A stretch of DNA of 6,505 bases from Candidatus Omnitrophota bacterium (GTDB lineage Bacteria > Omnitrophota > Gorgyraeia > Gygaellales > Profunditerraquicolaceae), in NCBI GenBank assembly GCA_018825725.1, contig JAHKBC010000331.1, positions 1-6,505 of the forward strand, written 5' to 3'. The position numbers and the translations under genes were made by a program. The number at the start of each line of letters is the position of its first letter. Within the stretch, counting starts at the first letter, position 1. Positions 6,234 to 6,505 of this stretch are shown here, piece by piece. The notes beneath the pieces were generated by a model. The model saw nothing but the letters and a program-made list of their open reading frames with translations. It was not told the DNA's origin and did not search any database.

Positions 6234-6505
6234 TTATTCTCCGACGGGATAAGAGCCCAGCACTTTCATGTACTTAGCTTTACTATCCAGCTCCTCAAGC
6301 GCCTTTTTAATCAGCGGGCTGTCTTTATGGCCCTCCAGGTCAACAAAGAAATAATAATCCCAGGCTTTTTTCTTTGAAGGCCGGGATTCTATTTTAGTCA
6401 AATTAATACGGTATTTTTTAAAACAGGTCAACATATCATAGAGGGCGCCTACTTTATCTTTAATAGAAAAAAGTATGGAGGTGCGGTCTCTATTGGTTTT
6501 TCCGG
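6234..6505 (-). CDS. pheA: Prephenate dehydratase, C-terminal ACT regulatory domain (5' part outside window)
   Basis: The reading frame is open from the window edge at 6505 to a TAA at 6234, giving the last 89 residues of a protein that began beyond the edge. The methionine at 6434 is internal, because homologous sequence continues upstream (NRDRTSILFSIKDKVGALYD). The fragment is an ACT domain with the two phenylalanine-binding signatures of PheA: GALYD (GALV motif, residues 19-23 of the fragment) and ESRPSKK (39-45), followed by YYFFVDLEGH and the terminal KVLGSYP. Prephenate dehydratase converts prephenate to phenylpyruvate and is feedback-inhibited by phenylalanine through this domain. Whether an N-terminal chorismate mutase is fused cannot be seen. 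It is the most upstream gene visible in the operon, and hisC follows after 1 nt. Confidence 0.95.
   Translation of the reverse strand, partial: GKTNRDRTSILFSIKDKVGALYDMLTCFKKYRINLTKIESRPSKKKAWDYYFFVDLEGHKDSPLIKKALEELDSKAKYMKVLGSYPVGE
6239..6242 (-). promoter_or_regulatory. Shine-Dalgarno of hisC
   Basis: GGAG on the minus strand lies 6 nt before the ATG at 6232, in the last codons of pheA, and supports this start. Confidence 0.7.

Noticed and set aside
6234..6434. A separate 66-residue small protein starting at the ATG at 6434
   Set aside because: The open frame continues to the window edge and the residues upstream complete the ACT domain of prephenate dehydratase, so this methionine is internal.

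Overview
The window is a gene-dense stretch in which all eight recognisable genes lie on the minus strand, so transcription runs from high to low coordinates. No intergenic space exceeds 4 nt. In transcription order the genes are: pheA 3' end (ACT domain of prephenate dehydratase, cut by the window edge at 6505), hisC-family aminotransferase, aroF-type DAHP synthase, tyrA, cmk, lepA, lepB, and the 5' end of a pgsA-like CDP-alcohol phosphatidyltransferase (cut at position 1). There are no RNA genes, CRISPR arrays, mobile elements, integrases, toxin-antitoxin pairs or unexplained non-coding gaps.

The first half of the operon (6505 down to 3265) is the aromatic amino acid block. DAHP synthase opens the shikimate pathway. 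PheA and TyrA are the two branches from prephenate to phenylalanine and tyrosine. The HisC-like enzyme probably supplies the transamination step. The second half (3281 down to 1) is housekeeping: CMP/dCMP kinase for pyrimidine nucleotide supply, elongation factor 4 (LepA), signal peptidase I (LepB) and an anionic phospholipid enzyme. The two halves are physically joined by a 17-nt tyrA-cmk overlap, so they are probably cotranscribed.

The organism is a bacterium of moderate to low GC by eye, with long A/T homopolymers inside genes and Shine-Dalgarno-led starts. The short one-TM LepB carrying an IPTGSM active site, the T. maritima-length DAHP synthase with an N-terminal regulatory domain, and the pheA-hisC-aroF-tyrA-cmk order resemble uncultured PVC-neighbour lineages such as Candidatus Omnitrophota. 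That placement is recalled gene-order and protein resemblance, not a search result.

I looked for a novel system and did not find one. The points worth a second look are modest: the fused aromatic/housekeeping operon with aroA and rpsA absent from their common position around cmk, an A9 tract at the tyrA-cmk overlap that could change the TyrA tail, an NADP-type signature in TyrA, and two start sites (cmk, lepA) without a good Shine-Dalgarno that coincide with the two longest gene overlaps.
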